This document shows positions 1 through 7,766 of a stretch of 64,000 nt of DNA, piece by piece. Both the position numbers and the translations under genes were made by a program. How positions within the stretch are numbered: position 1 is the stretch's first letter; the number at the start of each line of letters is the position of its first letter. Source of the stretch: Streptomyces sp. f51 (GTDB taxonomy: Bacteria; Actinomycetota; Actinomycetes; Streptomycetales; Streptomycetaceae); the NCBI RefSeq assembly GCF_037940415.1, contig NZ_CP149798.1, positions 6,419,001 to 6,483,000 on the forward strand. The letters run 5' to 3'. Below the pieces are notes generated by a model. That model did not search any database, had not been told where the DNA came from, and worked only from the letters and a program-made list of their open reading frames with translations.

Positions 1-182
1 CGACCGCACAGCAGGGCCTTCGCCACGGCTTCGGGGACACCGGACTCGGCCGACAGCCGCCGTACGTCGAAGACTTCGGCGTGCGGCACACCGAGCCGGT
101 CGGCGAGTGCGGTGACCCGGGCCACGACGGCCTGGAGCAGTACCGTCGCCGTGGCGCACGGAACCTCGAAGCCATCCGTCAC
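1..182 (-). CDS. Partial N-terminus of an uncharacterised regulator-like protein
   Basis: A GTG start at 180-182 follows a GGAG ribosome site and opens a frame that runs off the left edge after about 60 codons (VTDGFEVPCATATVLLQAVV...). The visible part is helical and ends in a stretch (FDVRRLSAESGVPEAVAKAL) that looks like the start of a helix-turn-helix. From memory this resembles the N-terminus of a Streptomyces XRE-like regulator family, but the diagnostic part lies outside the window, so that is inference. It is divergent from the MmyB-like gene, with 269 nt between them. Confidence 0.6.
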   Translation of the reverse strand, partial: MTDGFEVPCATATVLLQAVVARVTALADRLGVPHAEVFDVRRLSAESGVPEAVAKALLCG

Positions 183-319
183 CGACAGATCTCCTACGTC
201 TCTCTCAGGTGGCTCTCACGAAGACCGGGAACCATGCGGACACGAGGGTCAGGAACCAACCCGGCGTCAAGACCGGGGACCAACCGGAGCCTAGCCCGTC
301 GCTCGAACTCACATCCAGG

Positions 320-341
320 TCTCGCCACAACTGTGGCGAGA
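320..341. promoter_or_regulatory. 22-bp perfect palindrome in a divergent promoter region
   Basis: TCTCGCCACA at 320-329 and TGTGGCGAGA at 332-341 are exact reverse complements separated by two bases. The element sits between the two divergent genes, and a TTGACA hexamer follows at 376-381. The placement suggests an operator shared by both genes, although an RNA hairpin is also possible. The binding protein is unknown; either neighbour is a candidate. Confidence 0.5.
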
Positions 342-451
342 TTCAGCCGTCAACAAGCGCCAAATGCCACGATAGTTGACACGCAAGTCCCCGGGGCATC
401 AGGATCGGGGCGCCGCGTGAAGGCCGCAGAGGCAAGAGGGGTGACCTCCCG

Positions 452-1111
452 ATGGCGTACCAGGCAGGAAGGCAGCGGTCCCAGCCGCGACCTGTCCCCG
501 AGAGTCTCGAAGCGCAGGCGTACCTCCAGGACTACGCCACGCTGATCGAGGCCGTGCCCTTCCCCTCCGTCGTCTTCGACCACCGCTGGGACGTCGTGCT
601 GTCCAACGCCGCGTTCCAGACACTTTTCGACGGCGTCGGGCCCCATCCGACCGCCATGCCGGGCGACAACTTCCTGCGCTTCGTCCTGTTTCATCCGGAC
701 GCGGGGGAGGTTCTCGGCGAGCACGAGTCGAGCTGGTGCCTGCCGATGCTTGCGCACTTCGCCGCGGCGGTGGAGCGCAACGGCCAGGACCGCGGACTCC
801 AGGCCATCCGCCGGGACATCGCCCAGGACCCGATCATGGACGCCGCCTACCGGCACGGCCTGCCGCACTGGATCGAGGCGGTCGGACCGCGCGGGGTCGA
901 GCACGACGGCGCCGTGCGCCCGCTGGTCCACCCCGATCCGCGCTGGGGCAGAACCGACTGCCGGATCGTCGACGACACCCCCAGGACCCTTCAGGACATG
1001 GGCTATTCGCGGATGACCTTGGTGCTGCGCGAGGCGGCCCGGCCGGTCACGGGCGGACCGCGCAGGGCCCGCACGACGCGCAACGGCGCGGCGCAGCTTC
1101 GGGCCGTGTGA
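452..1111 (+). CDS. MmyB-like ligand-binding domain protein without DNA-binding domain
   Basis: A 219-residue soluble protein. Its body (about 25-200) matches the MmyB-like ligand-binding fold found at the C-terminus of many actinobacterial XRE regulators: a PAS-like start (PFPSVVFDHRWDVVLSNAAF), a central NFLRFVLFHP segment and a later HPLVHP-like stretch. The helix-turn-helix that normally precedes this domain is absent. The first 20 residues are basic and polar instead. No signal peptide or membrane segment is visible. The gene is divergent from the partial regulator-like gene across a palindrome. It may act as a detached sensor or anti-regulator partner, which is inference. Confidence 0.7.
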   Translation: MAYQAGRQRSQPRPVPESLEAQAYLQDYATLIEAVPFPSVVFDHRWDVVLSNAAFQTLFDGVGPHPTAMPGDNFLRFVLFHPDAGEVLGEHESSWCLPMLAHFAAAVERNGQDRGLQAIRRDIAQDPIMDAAYRHGLPHWIEAVGPRGVEHDGAVRPLVHPDPRWGRTDCRIVDDTPRTLQDMGYSRMTLVLREAARPVTGGPRRARTTRNGAAQLRAV

Positions 1112-1181
1112 CGCGCGTCGACTCCGCCGGCAGGGAGGAGCCCGGGTCCGGGTTCACGCGCCCGTGCGGAGCCGGGTCCGT

Positions 1182-1961
1182 TCAGCCGGCCGGCATCACG
1201 AGGACGAGGGGCACGCCGTCGCAGGGGACGAGCCGCAGGTCCCCGTGCCGTGTGCCGCCGGCGCCCGCCAGTACGGCCCCGAAGTCCGGCCCCTTGATGA
1301 GGGATCCGGCCAGATGTGCCGGGTCGGCCGACGCGGCCACCCGGCCCCGCGCGTTCACCAGGTAGGCCGCCCCTGGCAGCCGCTGGAGGAGCGGGACGAC
1401 CGCGCCCTCGAAGTGCCGCAGATACACGTCGGCCGCGGCCACCCCCACGAACCGGCCCTCCAGATGGACCGGCGCGGACAGCGTCAGGCTGTACTCGTCG
1501 GAGCAGAGGTAGTCGACGTAGGGCCCGGCGACCGCGCGCTGACCCGTGTCGCGGGGCAGGGCGAACCAGTCCCAGTGCGTGTAGTCGGAGTACGCGGAGT
1601 GCTCCGGATCGAGGTCGAGCAGCAGCGGCCGTACGCTCCCGTCGGAGCCCTGCTGCCACCATTCCAGCCACGCCGGTACGTCACCGAGCAGGCCGGGCGC
1701 GGCCACGAACCCGGCGCCCGACACCAGCTCCTGCCGGGTGAGCCGCAGGTGCAGCCCCGGGCGCAGCGCCGCCAGATCCACGCTCCCGGGGCGGCGGCCC
1801 TCGGCGGCGACGCGGGTGAGCAGCGCGGTGGTGTCGGCCCGGGTGTCGGCGACCGCGTCGAACACGGCCTCCAGGGTGCAGCGGACCTGCGCGGCCACGG
1901 CGGCCTCGGCGGAGACGTCAAGCGTCGCCGTCGCGCCGACCGTACCGGGGCTCCTGCGCAT
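1182..1961 (-). CDS. Soluble cache (PDC) sensor-domain protein
   Basis: A 259-residue protein. The start at 1961 was chosen because a GGAGGG site lies just upstream and the longer frame adds an Arg/Pro-rich tail without domain character. Residues 15-255 carry features of an extracellular-type cache/PDC sensor: SDYTHWDWFALPRD, then GPYVDYLCSDEYSLT, then APVHLEGRFVGVAAADV. Such domains bind small ligands such as amino acids, polyamines or carboxylates. No signal peptide or membrane helix is seen, so the protein should be cytoplasmic, which is unusual for the fold. It overlaps the upstream GntR gene by 44 nt, implying coupled translation and a joint role. Confidence 0.75.
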   Translation of the reverse strand: MRRSPGTVGATATLDVSAEAAVAAQVRCTLEAVFDAVADTRADTTALLTRVAAEGRRPGSVDLAALRPGLHLRLTRQELVSGAGFVAAPGLLGDVPAWLEWWQQGSDGSVRPLLLDLDPEHSAYSDYTHWDWFALPRDTGQRAVAGPYVDYLCSDEYSLTLSAPVHLEGRFVGVAAADVYLRHFEGAVVPLLQRLPGAAYLVNARGRVAASADPAHLAGSLIKGPDFGAVLAGAGGTRHGDLRLVPCDGVPLVLVMPAG

Positions 1962-2745
1962 GGGTGCCCTCCAGTGGACGCGGACCTGACACGGCACGCG
2001 GCATCGACAGGCGCAGCGTGATGAGCCGGGCCGTCGAGTCCAGTACGCACCGCTCGGCCAGTGCCCTGGCCGAATCGTGGGCCCCATCTTGCACGGCCGA
2101 GATTACGGCGCGGTGACGGTCCGCGACTTCTTCACGATATTCGTCGTCTCCGAGTACCAGGCACAGCAGCGCGCCGACCTCCGTCTGGAGCACGACCTGT
2201 TCCCGCGTCAGCCGGGCGGACTGCGCCGCCGCGGCGAGTTCGACGTGGAAGCGGCCGTAGACGCGGCTGCGGGCGGCGGCGTCCTCGGCCGACGCCAGGT
2301 CGTCCAGGGTGCGCCGCAGTGCCTTGAGGTCGTCCGGTTCGGTCCGCTGCGCCGCGAGCCTGGCCGCCGCCCCGGACAGGGCGGCCCAGTGGTCGCCCAG
2401 ATCGCGCAGCTCCTCGGTGCTCCAGCCGGCGAGCCGGGCCAACAGGCGTTCCTGGCCAGGGACTTCGGGCAGTGAGACGAAGCTGCCGCCGCCACGGCCC
2501 CGCCGGGTGGTGACCAGCCCCTGCTGCCTCAGGGCCATCAGTGCCTCGCGCAGGGTGACCGTGGACACGCCGAGCTGCCCGGCCAGCTCCATCTCGCCGG
2601 GCAGCTGCTCGCCGTCGGCGAGCAGCCCCAGCTCGATCGCGTCGCCGATCCGGTGCGCGACCGTCTCGACGCGCGCGCGGTTGTCCACGGGAGTGAAGAC
2701 GGCTCTGCGCACGCCGTCGACTCTGTGCTGCTTCACGGCCACCAC
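1918..2745 (-). CDS. GntR/FadR-family transcriptional regulator
   Basis: A 275-residue protein with an N-terminal winged helix-turn-helix (about residues 26-92; LGVSTVTLREALMALRQQG) and an all-helical FCD-like effector domain (about 105-250). The GTG start has only a weak AAGG site upstream. Its 3' end overlaps the cache gene by 44 nt, so the two are probably translated together. It is divergent from the polyamine-type importer, with two short palindromes between them, so local control of that importer is likely. The C-terminal 25 residues (SGPRPLEGTHAQEPRYGRRD) are polar and probably disordered. Confidence 0.85.
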   Translation of the reverse strand: MVAVKQHRVDGVRRAVFTPVDNRARVETVAHRIGDAIELGLLADGEQLPGEMELAGQLGVSTVTLREALMALRQQGLVTTRRGRGGGSFVSLPEVPGQERLLARLAGWSTEELRDLGDHWAALSGAAARLAAQRTEPDDLKALRRTLDDLASAEDAAARSRVYGRFHVELAAAAQSARLTREQVVLQTEVGALLCLVLGDDEYREEVADRHRAVISAVQDGAHDSARALAERCVLDSTARLITLRLSMPRAVSGPRPLEGTHAQEPRYGRRDGDA

Positions 2746-2752
2746 CTTGTGC

Positions 2753-2777
2753 GTTGACTCAACCTTTACTCTAAAGG
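2753..2777. promoter_or_regulatory. Two adjacent palindromes, candidate GntR operators
   Basis: GTTGACTCAAC (2753-2763) has 5-bp arms around one base. CCTTTACTCTAAAGG (2763-2777) has 6-bp arms around three. They lie in the 114-nt gap between the GntR gene and the ABC importer, in an AT-richer patch likely to contain both promoters. The first fits the small palindromes bound by FadR-type GntR dimers. Assignment to this regulator is inferred from position. Confidence 0.5.
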
Positions 2778-2859
2778 GGTCTTGAGGTTTGAACTATGAC
2801 TTCATATCTTTCCGGTCAGTGTTGCAAACGCACCACCGCACCAGAAAGGTTCCCCACCG

Positions 2860-3984
2860 ATGGAGGCAAAGGCGATCAGGCTCCAGGGCCTGCGCAAGGC
2901 GTTCGGTGACACGAACGCCGTGGCCGGAGTCGATCTGGAGATAGCCGACGGCGAGTTCTTCTCGATGCTCGGGCCGTCCGGCTCCGGCAAGACGACCGTG
3001 CTGCGCATGATCGCCGGATTCGAGAGCCCCACCGAAGGCCGGATCGAACTCGCGGGCCAGGAGGTCACCGGCCTCGCCCCGTTCGAACGGGACGTGCACA
3101 CCGTCTTCCAGGACTACGCCCTGTTCCCGCACATGACCCTGGAGGAGAACGTCGCCTACGGGCTCAAGGTCCGCAAGGTGCCCAAGGCCGAGCGGCTGGT
3201 GCGGGCCCGCAGGGCGCTCGCCGACGTACGCCTCGAAGGCTTCGGCCGACGCCGTCCGAGCCAGCTCTCCGGAGGCCAGCGCCAGCGCGTCGCCCTCGCC
3301 AGGGCCCTGGTCGGCCGCCCCCGCGTGCTGCTGCTCGACGAACCCCTCGGCGCCCTCGACCTCAAGCTGCGCGAGCAGATGCAGGTCGAACTCAAGGCGA
3401 TCCAGCGCGAGGTCGGCATCACCTTCGTGTTCGTCACCCACGACCAGGAGGAGGCCTTGACGATGAGCGACCGCATCGCCGTCTTCAACCAGGGCCGCAT
3501 CGAACAGGTGGGTACCCCGGCCGAGATCTACGAGCGTCCTGCCACCGCCTTCGTCGCGGGCTTCGTCGGCACGTCCAACCTGATCGAGGGGCCCTCGGCG
3601 GAGCAGATCGTCGGCGCCCCGGGCACGTACAGCATCCGGCCCGAGAAGATCCGGGTCATCGCCGAACCCGTGGAGCCCGCTGACCCCGCAGAGCCCGCTG
3701 AGCCCGCGAAGGACGCCGAGGCCGTCGACGCCGGTGGCACCGCCGAAGCCGCTGCCGGCGAGTCCGCCGAGCCGGAGCAGTCCACCGCCACCGGCACCGT
3801 CGCCGAGGTCGTCTACCTCGGCGACGCCACCCGCTTCCTGGTGGACCTCGACGCGGGCGGCCGCCTCACCGCGCTCCAGCAGAACCTCGACACCTCGTCC
3901 GAGGACGTCGCCGCCCTGCGCGGCACCCGGGTCCGGCTCCGCTGGCACCGCCGCCACACCTTCCAGGTCCCCGACCCCCGCTGA
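2860..3984 (+). CDS. ABC importer ATPase, spermidine/putrescine (PotA) type
   Basis: A 374-residue nucleotide-binding subunit with Walker A GPSGSGKT (38-45), Q-loop at VFQDYALFPHMT, signature LSGGQRQRVALARAL, Walker B VLLLDEPLGALD and switch histidine FVTHDQEEA. The C-terminal third is a TOBE domain with SIRPEKIRV and later VVYLGDATRFLVDLD. Between these, residues about 268-308 are an Ala/Pro/Glu-rich low-complexity insert (EPVEPADPAEPAEPAKD) that standard PotA proteins lack. It is the first gene of a four-gene importer operon and is divergent from the GntR regulator. Confidence 0.92.
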   Translation: MEAKAIRLQGLRKAFGDTNAVAGVDLEIADGEFFSMLGPSGSGKTTVLRMIAGFESPTEGRIELAGQEVTGLAPFERDVHTVFQDYALFPHMTLEENVAYGLKVRKVPKAERLVRARRALADVRLEGFGRRRPSQLSGGQRQRVALARALVGRPRVLLLDEPLGALDLKLREQMQVELKAIQREVGITFVFVTHDQEEALTMSDRIAVFNQGRIEQVGTPAEIYERPATAFVAGFVGTSNLIEGPSAEQIVGAPGTYSIRPEKIRVIAEPVEPADPAEPAEPAKDAEAVDAGGTAEAAAGESAEPEQSTATGTVAEVVYLGDATRFLVDLDAGGRLTALQQNLDTSSEDVAALRGTRVRLRWHRRHTFQVPDPR

Positions 3985-4022
3985 CCTCCCCGCTCAGTTC
4001 CCCGTCACGTATGGAGTACGCC

Positions 4023-5219
4023 GTGCGCCTCACCCCAACCCTCAAGGCCGCCGCCGCCGTCGCGGTGCTCCTCGCGGCCACCGCCTGCGGATCGTCCGGC
4101 TCGGGCTCCTCCGGGGCCACCGGCTTCAACCCGCCGGACCTCAAGGCCCAGAAGAAGCTCGGCAAGACCGAGGGGCAGGTCAACCTGATCGCCTGGGCCG
4201 GCTACGTCGAGGACGGCTCCAACGACCCCAAGGTCGACTGGGTCGGCGACTTCGAGAAGCAGACCGGCTGCCAGGTCAACTCGAAGGTCGCCGCCAGCTC
4301 CGACGAGATGGTCAAGCTGATGAAGACCGGCCAGTACGACGCGGTCTCGGCCTCCGGTGACGCCTCCCTGCGCCTCATCGCCTCGGGCGACGCGGCCCCG
4401 GTCAACACCGACCTCGTGCCCAACTACAAGAACGTCTTCAGCGGTCTGAAGAAGGGCGCCTGGAACTCCGTCAAGGGCCAGATGTACGGCATCCCGCACG
4501 GCCGGGGCGCCAACCTCCTGATGTACAACACCCAGAAGGTCACCCCCGCCCCCACCTCCTGGTCCGCGGTCTTCGACGACGCCTCGGCGCACAAGGGCCA
4601 CGTGACCGCGTACGACTCGCCCATCTACATCGCCGACGCGGCGCTCTACCTGAAGTCCGCCAGGCCCGAGTTGAAGATCAAGGACCCCTACGCGCTCGAC
4701 CAGAAGCAGTTCGACGCGGCCGTGGACCTGCTGAAGAAGCAGAACGCGAACGTGGGCGAGTACTGGAGCGACTACCTCAAGGAGATATCCGCCTTCAAGA
4801 GCGGCGACTCCGTGGTCGGCACCACCTGGCAGGTCATCGCCAACCTCGCGGCCGGCGAGGGCGCCAAGATCAAGGCCGTCGTGCCCAAGGAGGGTTCCAC
4901 GGGCTGGTCCGACACCTGGATGGTCTCCGCCAAGGCCAAGCACCCCAACTGCGCGTACAAGTGGATGGACTGGATCATCTCGCCGAAGGTGAACGCCCAG
5001 GTGGCCGAGTACTTCGGCGAGGCGCCCGCCAACTCCGAGGCGTGCCAGTACACCAGCGACAAGACCTTCTGCGACACCTTCCACGCCACCGACGAGAGCT
5101 ACTGGAAGAACATCGCGTTCTGGAACACGCCCATCGAGCAGTGCCTCGACGGCCGCACCGACGTCAAGTGCGTCCCGTACGCGAAGTGGGTCCAGGCATG
5201 GACCGAGATCAAGGGCTGA
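4023..5219 (+). CDS. Polyamine-type ABC transporter substrate-binding lipoprotein
   Basis: About 398 residues. The GTG at 4023 is preferred over the ATG at 4011 because GGAG (4013-4016) is then a proper ribosome site and the leader begins VRLTPTLKAAAAVAV. A lipobox (LLAATAC) follows, so the mature protein is anchored outside the membrane. The body resembles the PotD/YdcS family, with NLIAWAGYVEDGS near the start, YGIPHGRGANLLMYNT in the middle and SDTWMVSAKAKHPNCAYKW later. The substrate may be a polyamine or another amine; the sequence does not settle this. Confidence 0.88.
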   Translation: MRLTPTLKAAAAVAVLLAATACGSSGSGSSGATGFNPPDLKAQKKLGKTEGQVNLIAWAGYVEDGSNDPKVDWVGDFEKQTGCQVNSKVAASSDEMVKLMKTGQYDAVSASGDASLRLIASGDAAPVNTDLVPNYKNVFSGLKKGAWNSVKGQMYGIPHGRGANLLMYNTQKVTPAPTSWSAVFDDASAHKGHVTAYDSPIYIADAALYLKSARPELKIKDPYALDQKQFDAAVDLLKKQNANVGEYWSDYLKEISAFKSGDSVVGTTWQVIANLAAGEGAKIKAVVPKEGSTGWSDTWMVSAKAKHPNCAYKWMDWIISPKVNAQVAEYFGEAPANSEACQYTSDKTFCDTFHATDESYWKNIAFWNTPIEQCLDGRTDVKCVPYAKWVQAWTEIKG

Positions 5220-5226
5220 CCCGACG

Positions 5227-6117
5227 ATGACCACCACCGCGCAGGCCGCCGGACGTTCCCCCGTCCGGCGGCTCGCCGGGACACTGCACCGGCGCCCCCG
5301 GCTGCGGCTGTCCCTGCTGCTGACCGCACCCCTGCTCTGGCTCACGGTGCTCTATCTCGGCTCGCTGGCCGTGCTGTTCGTCTCCGCGTTCTGGACGACG
5401 GACTCCTTCACCTCCGAGGTGGTGAAGGTCTGGTCCACCGACAACTTCCACCAGCTGTTCACGCTGCCCGTGTACCGGCAGGTGATCCTGCGCAGCATCG
5501 GCGTCGCCCTGGCGGTCACGGTCCTGTGCGCGGTGATCGCGTTCCCGATCGCCTTCTACACGGCCCGCATCGCCAAGCCCGCGCGGCGACCGCTGCTCGT
5601 CGTCGCCATCCTCACGCCGCTGTGGGCGAGTTACCTCGTCAAGGTGTACGCGTGGCGGCTGATCCTGTCCCAAGGCGGCCTCGCCGACTGGGTGTTGAAG
5701 CCCCTCGGGCTGAGCGGCCCCGGGTACGGCCTGGTCGCGGCGATCCTCGCACTGACCTATCTGTGGCTGCCGTACATGATCCTGCCGATCCACACCGCGC
5801 TGGAGCAACTGCCCGCCAACCTGCTGGACGCGTCCGCGGACCTCGGGGCCCGTGCGGGCCGCACCTTCCGGTCGGTGGTGCTGCCGATGGTCCTGCCGTC
5901 CGTGGCCGCGGGATCGGTGTTCACCTTCTCGCTCAGCCTCGGCGACTACATCACCGTGCAGATCGTCGGCGGCAAGACCCAGCTCATCGGCAACGTCGTC
6001 TACTCCAACATCGAACTGAACCTGCCCATGGCCGCCGCGCTCGGCACGGTCCCCGTCGTGGTCATCGTGATGTACCTCCTCGCGATGCGCCGCACGGGCG
6101 CCCTGAGCAGTCTCTGA
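5227..6117 (+). CDS. Polyamine-type ABC transporter permease (PotB-like)
   Basis: A 296-residue membrane protein with about six helices and a basic cytoplasmic N-terminus (GTLHRRPRLRLS). The EAA-type coupling loop is seen as NLLDASADLGARAGRTFRSV. It starts 7 nt after the binding-protein gene and lies 10 nt before the second permease, so all are in one operon. A late GDYITVQIVGGKTQLIGN segment is typical of the PotB branch. Confidence 0.9.
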   Translation: MTTTAQAAGRSPVRRLAGTLHRRPRLRLSLLLTAPLLWLTVLYLGSLAVLFVSAFWTTDSFTSEVVKVWSTDNFHQLFTLPVYRQVILRSIGVALAVTVLCAVIAFPIAFYTARIAKPARRPLLVVAILTPLWASYLVKVYAWRLILSQGGLADWVLKPLGLSGPGYGLVAAILALTYLWLPYMILPIHTALEQLPANLLDASADLGARAGRTFRSVVLPMVLPSVAAGSVFTFSLSLGDYITVQIVGGKTQLIGNVVYSNIELNLPMAAALGTVPVVVIVMYLLAMRRTGALSSL

Positions 6118-6127
6118 GGAGCCCGCT

Positions 6128-6943
6128 GTGCAACTCTCCCGTCCCGCGCGCATCGCGCTGCGCGTCGCCGCCGGGCTCGGCTTCGCGTTCATCTACGTGC
6201 CGCTCGCGCTCGTCCTGGTCAACTCGTTCAACAGGGACCGCAGCGCGAGCTGGCCGCCGTCCGGGCTCACCTTCCACTGGTGGTCGGTCGCCTGGGAGAA
6301 CGAGGGTGCCCGCGCCGCGCTCTGGGTCTCGGTCAAGGCCGGTCTCGGCGCGACCGCGATCGCCCTGGTGCTCGGCACGCTGATCGCGTTCGCGGTCGCC
6401 CGCCACCGGTTCTTCGGCCGCGACACCGTCTCCTTCGTGGTCGTCCTGCCGATCGCGCTGCCGGGCATCGTGACCGGCATCGCGCTCAACTCGGCGTTCA
6501 GCACGGTGCTCGAACCCCTCGGCGTGGGTCTCGGCATGTTCACCGTGATCGTCGGCCACGCGACCTTCTGCATCGTCGTCGTCTTCAACAACGTGGTCGC
6601 GCGACTGCGCCGTACGTCCGGAACGTACGAGGAGGCGGCGATGGATCTGGGCGCGGACACCTTCCGGGCCTTCGTGGACGTCACGTTCCCGATGGTGCGT
6701 TCGGCGCTGGTGGCCGGCGGACTGCTCGCCTTCGCGCTGTCCTTCGACGAGATCGTCGTGACGACGTTCACCGCCGGACCCGGCATCGAGACCCTGCCGA
6801 TCTGGATCTTCAACAACATGACCAGGCCCCAGCAGGCGCCGGTGGTGAACGTCGTGGCCGCCGTGCTCGTCCTGCTCTCGGTCGTCCCGATCTACGTGGC
6901 CCAGCGGCTGTCCGCCGACACGGCCGCCGACAGCCGGATCTGA
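6128..6943 (+). CDS. Polyamine-type ABC transporter permease (PotC-like)
   Basis: A 271-residue membrane protein with six predicted helices, a GTG start after GAGGAG, and the coupling loop EEAAMDLGADTFRAFVDVTF. The motif FALSFDEIVVTTFTAGPGIE is characteristic of PotC. It is the last gene of the importer operon and is followed directly by a strong hairpin shared with the convergent ABC exporter operon. Confidence 0.9.
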   Translation: MQLSRPARIALRVAAGLGFAFIYVPLALVLVNSFNRDRSASWPPSGLTFHWWSVAWENEGARAALWVSVKAGLGATAIALVLGTLIAFAVARHRFFGRDTVSFVVVLPIALPGIVTGIALNSAFSTVLEPLGVGLGMFTVIVGHATFCIVVVFNNVVARLRRTSGTYEEAAMDLGADTFRAFVDVTFPMVRSALVAGGLLAFALSFDEIVVTTFTAGPGIETLPIWIFNNMTRPQQAPVVNVVAAVLVLLSVVPIYVAQRLSADTAADSRI

Positions 6944-6952
6944 CGGGCCCGC

Positions 6953-6985
6953 GACCGCCCTGCCCGAGCCCCGGGCAGGGCGGTC
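6953..6985. terminator. Bidirectional hairpin terminator
   Basis: GACCGCCCTGCCC (6953-6965) pairs perfectly with GGGCAGGGCGGTC (6973-6985) around a 7-nt loop. It lies between two convergent operons and overlaps the stop codon of the minus-strand permease. No U-tract follows, as is usual for Streptomyces terminators. Confidence 0.8.
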
Positions 6986-7766
6986 AGCGCTTAGTGGTGC
7001 CGTTGAAGAGCGAGCGCGACCAGAGGTAGCCGGTCAGGCTGATGCCGGCGCACCAGGCGAGCGCGATCCAGCCGTTGTCGCCGATCGCGGAGCCGGACAG
7101 CAGACCGCGGAGCGTCTCGGTCATCGGCGTGAACGGCTGGTTCTCGGCGAACCAGCGAAGGCCCGGGGACATCGATCCCGCCGGCACGAACGCGGAGCCG
7201 AGGAACGGCAGGAACTGGACCAGCAGCGGCTTGTTGCTCGCGGACTCCACGGTCCTGGAGATCAGGCCGAGCGCCGCCGAGAGCCAGGTGACCGCGAACG
7301 CGATGGCCGTCAGGAGACCGGCGGCGGCGAGCCATTCGAGCGGGCCCGCGTCGGACCGGAAGCCGATGGCGAGCGCGAACCCCACCACCAGGACCATGCT
7401 CACCATGGTCTGGACGACACTGCCCACGACATGGCCCGTCATGAACGCGGAGCGGGTGATGTTCATGGTGCGGAAGCGGTTGATGATGCCTTCCGTCATG
7501 TCCGAGCAGACCGCGATCGAGGTCGACATCGCTCCGGCGGCCACGCCCATGACGATGATGCCGGGCGTCAGATACTCCAGGTAGGCGTCCCGTCCCCCGC
7601 CCATTCCGGCACCGATCGAGTCCCCGAAGGCGTACACGAACAGCAGCAGCATCAGGATCGGCATCATGGCGGCGCCGAGCGACACGCTCGGATAGCGGAG
7701 CGCGTGCCTGAGGTTGCGGCGCAGCATCGTCGTCGAGTCGCGCACGGCGTAGGTGAGGGTGCTCAT
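6984..7766 (-). CDS. ABC-2 type exporter permease, DrrB-like
   Basis: A 260-residue membrane protein of the ABC-2 family. It has about six hydrophobic helices, a cytoplasmic start (MSTLTYAVRDSTTMLRRNLR) and the family hallmark LPFLGSAFVPAGSMSPGLRW followed by NQPFTPMTETLRGLL. Its ATG overlaps the ATPase stop as ATGA, so the pair forms one exporter. The substrate is unknown. Such exporters often handle hydrophobic drugs or lipids. Confidence 0.9.
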   Translation of the reverse strand: MSTLTYAVRDSTTMLRRNLRHALRYPSVSLGAAMMPILMLLLFVYAFGDSIGAGMGGGRDAYLEYLTPGIIVMGVAAGAMSTSIAVCSDMTEGIINRFRTMNITRSAFMTGHVVGSVVQTMVSMVLVVGFALAIGFRSDAGPLEWLAAAGLLTAIAFAVTWLSAALGLISRTVESASNKPLLVQFLPFLGSAFVPAGSMSPGLRWFAENQPFTPMTETLRGLLSGSAIGDNGWIALAWCAGISLTGYLWSRSLFNGTTKR

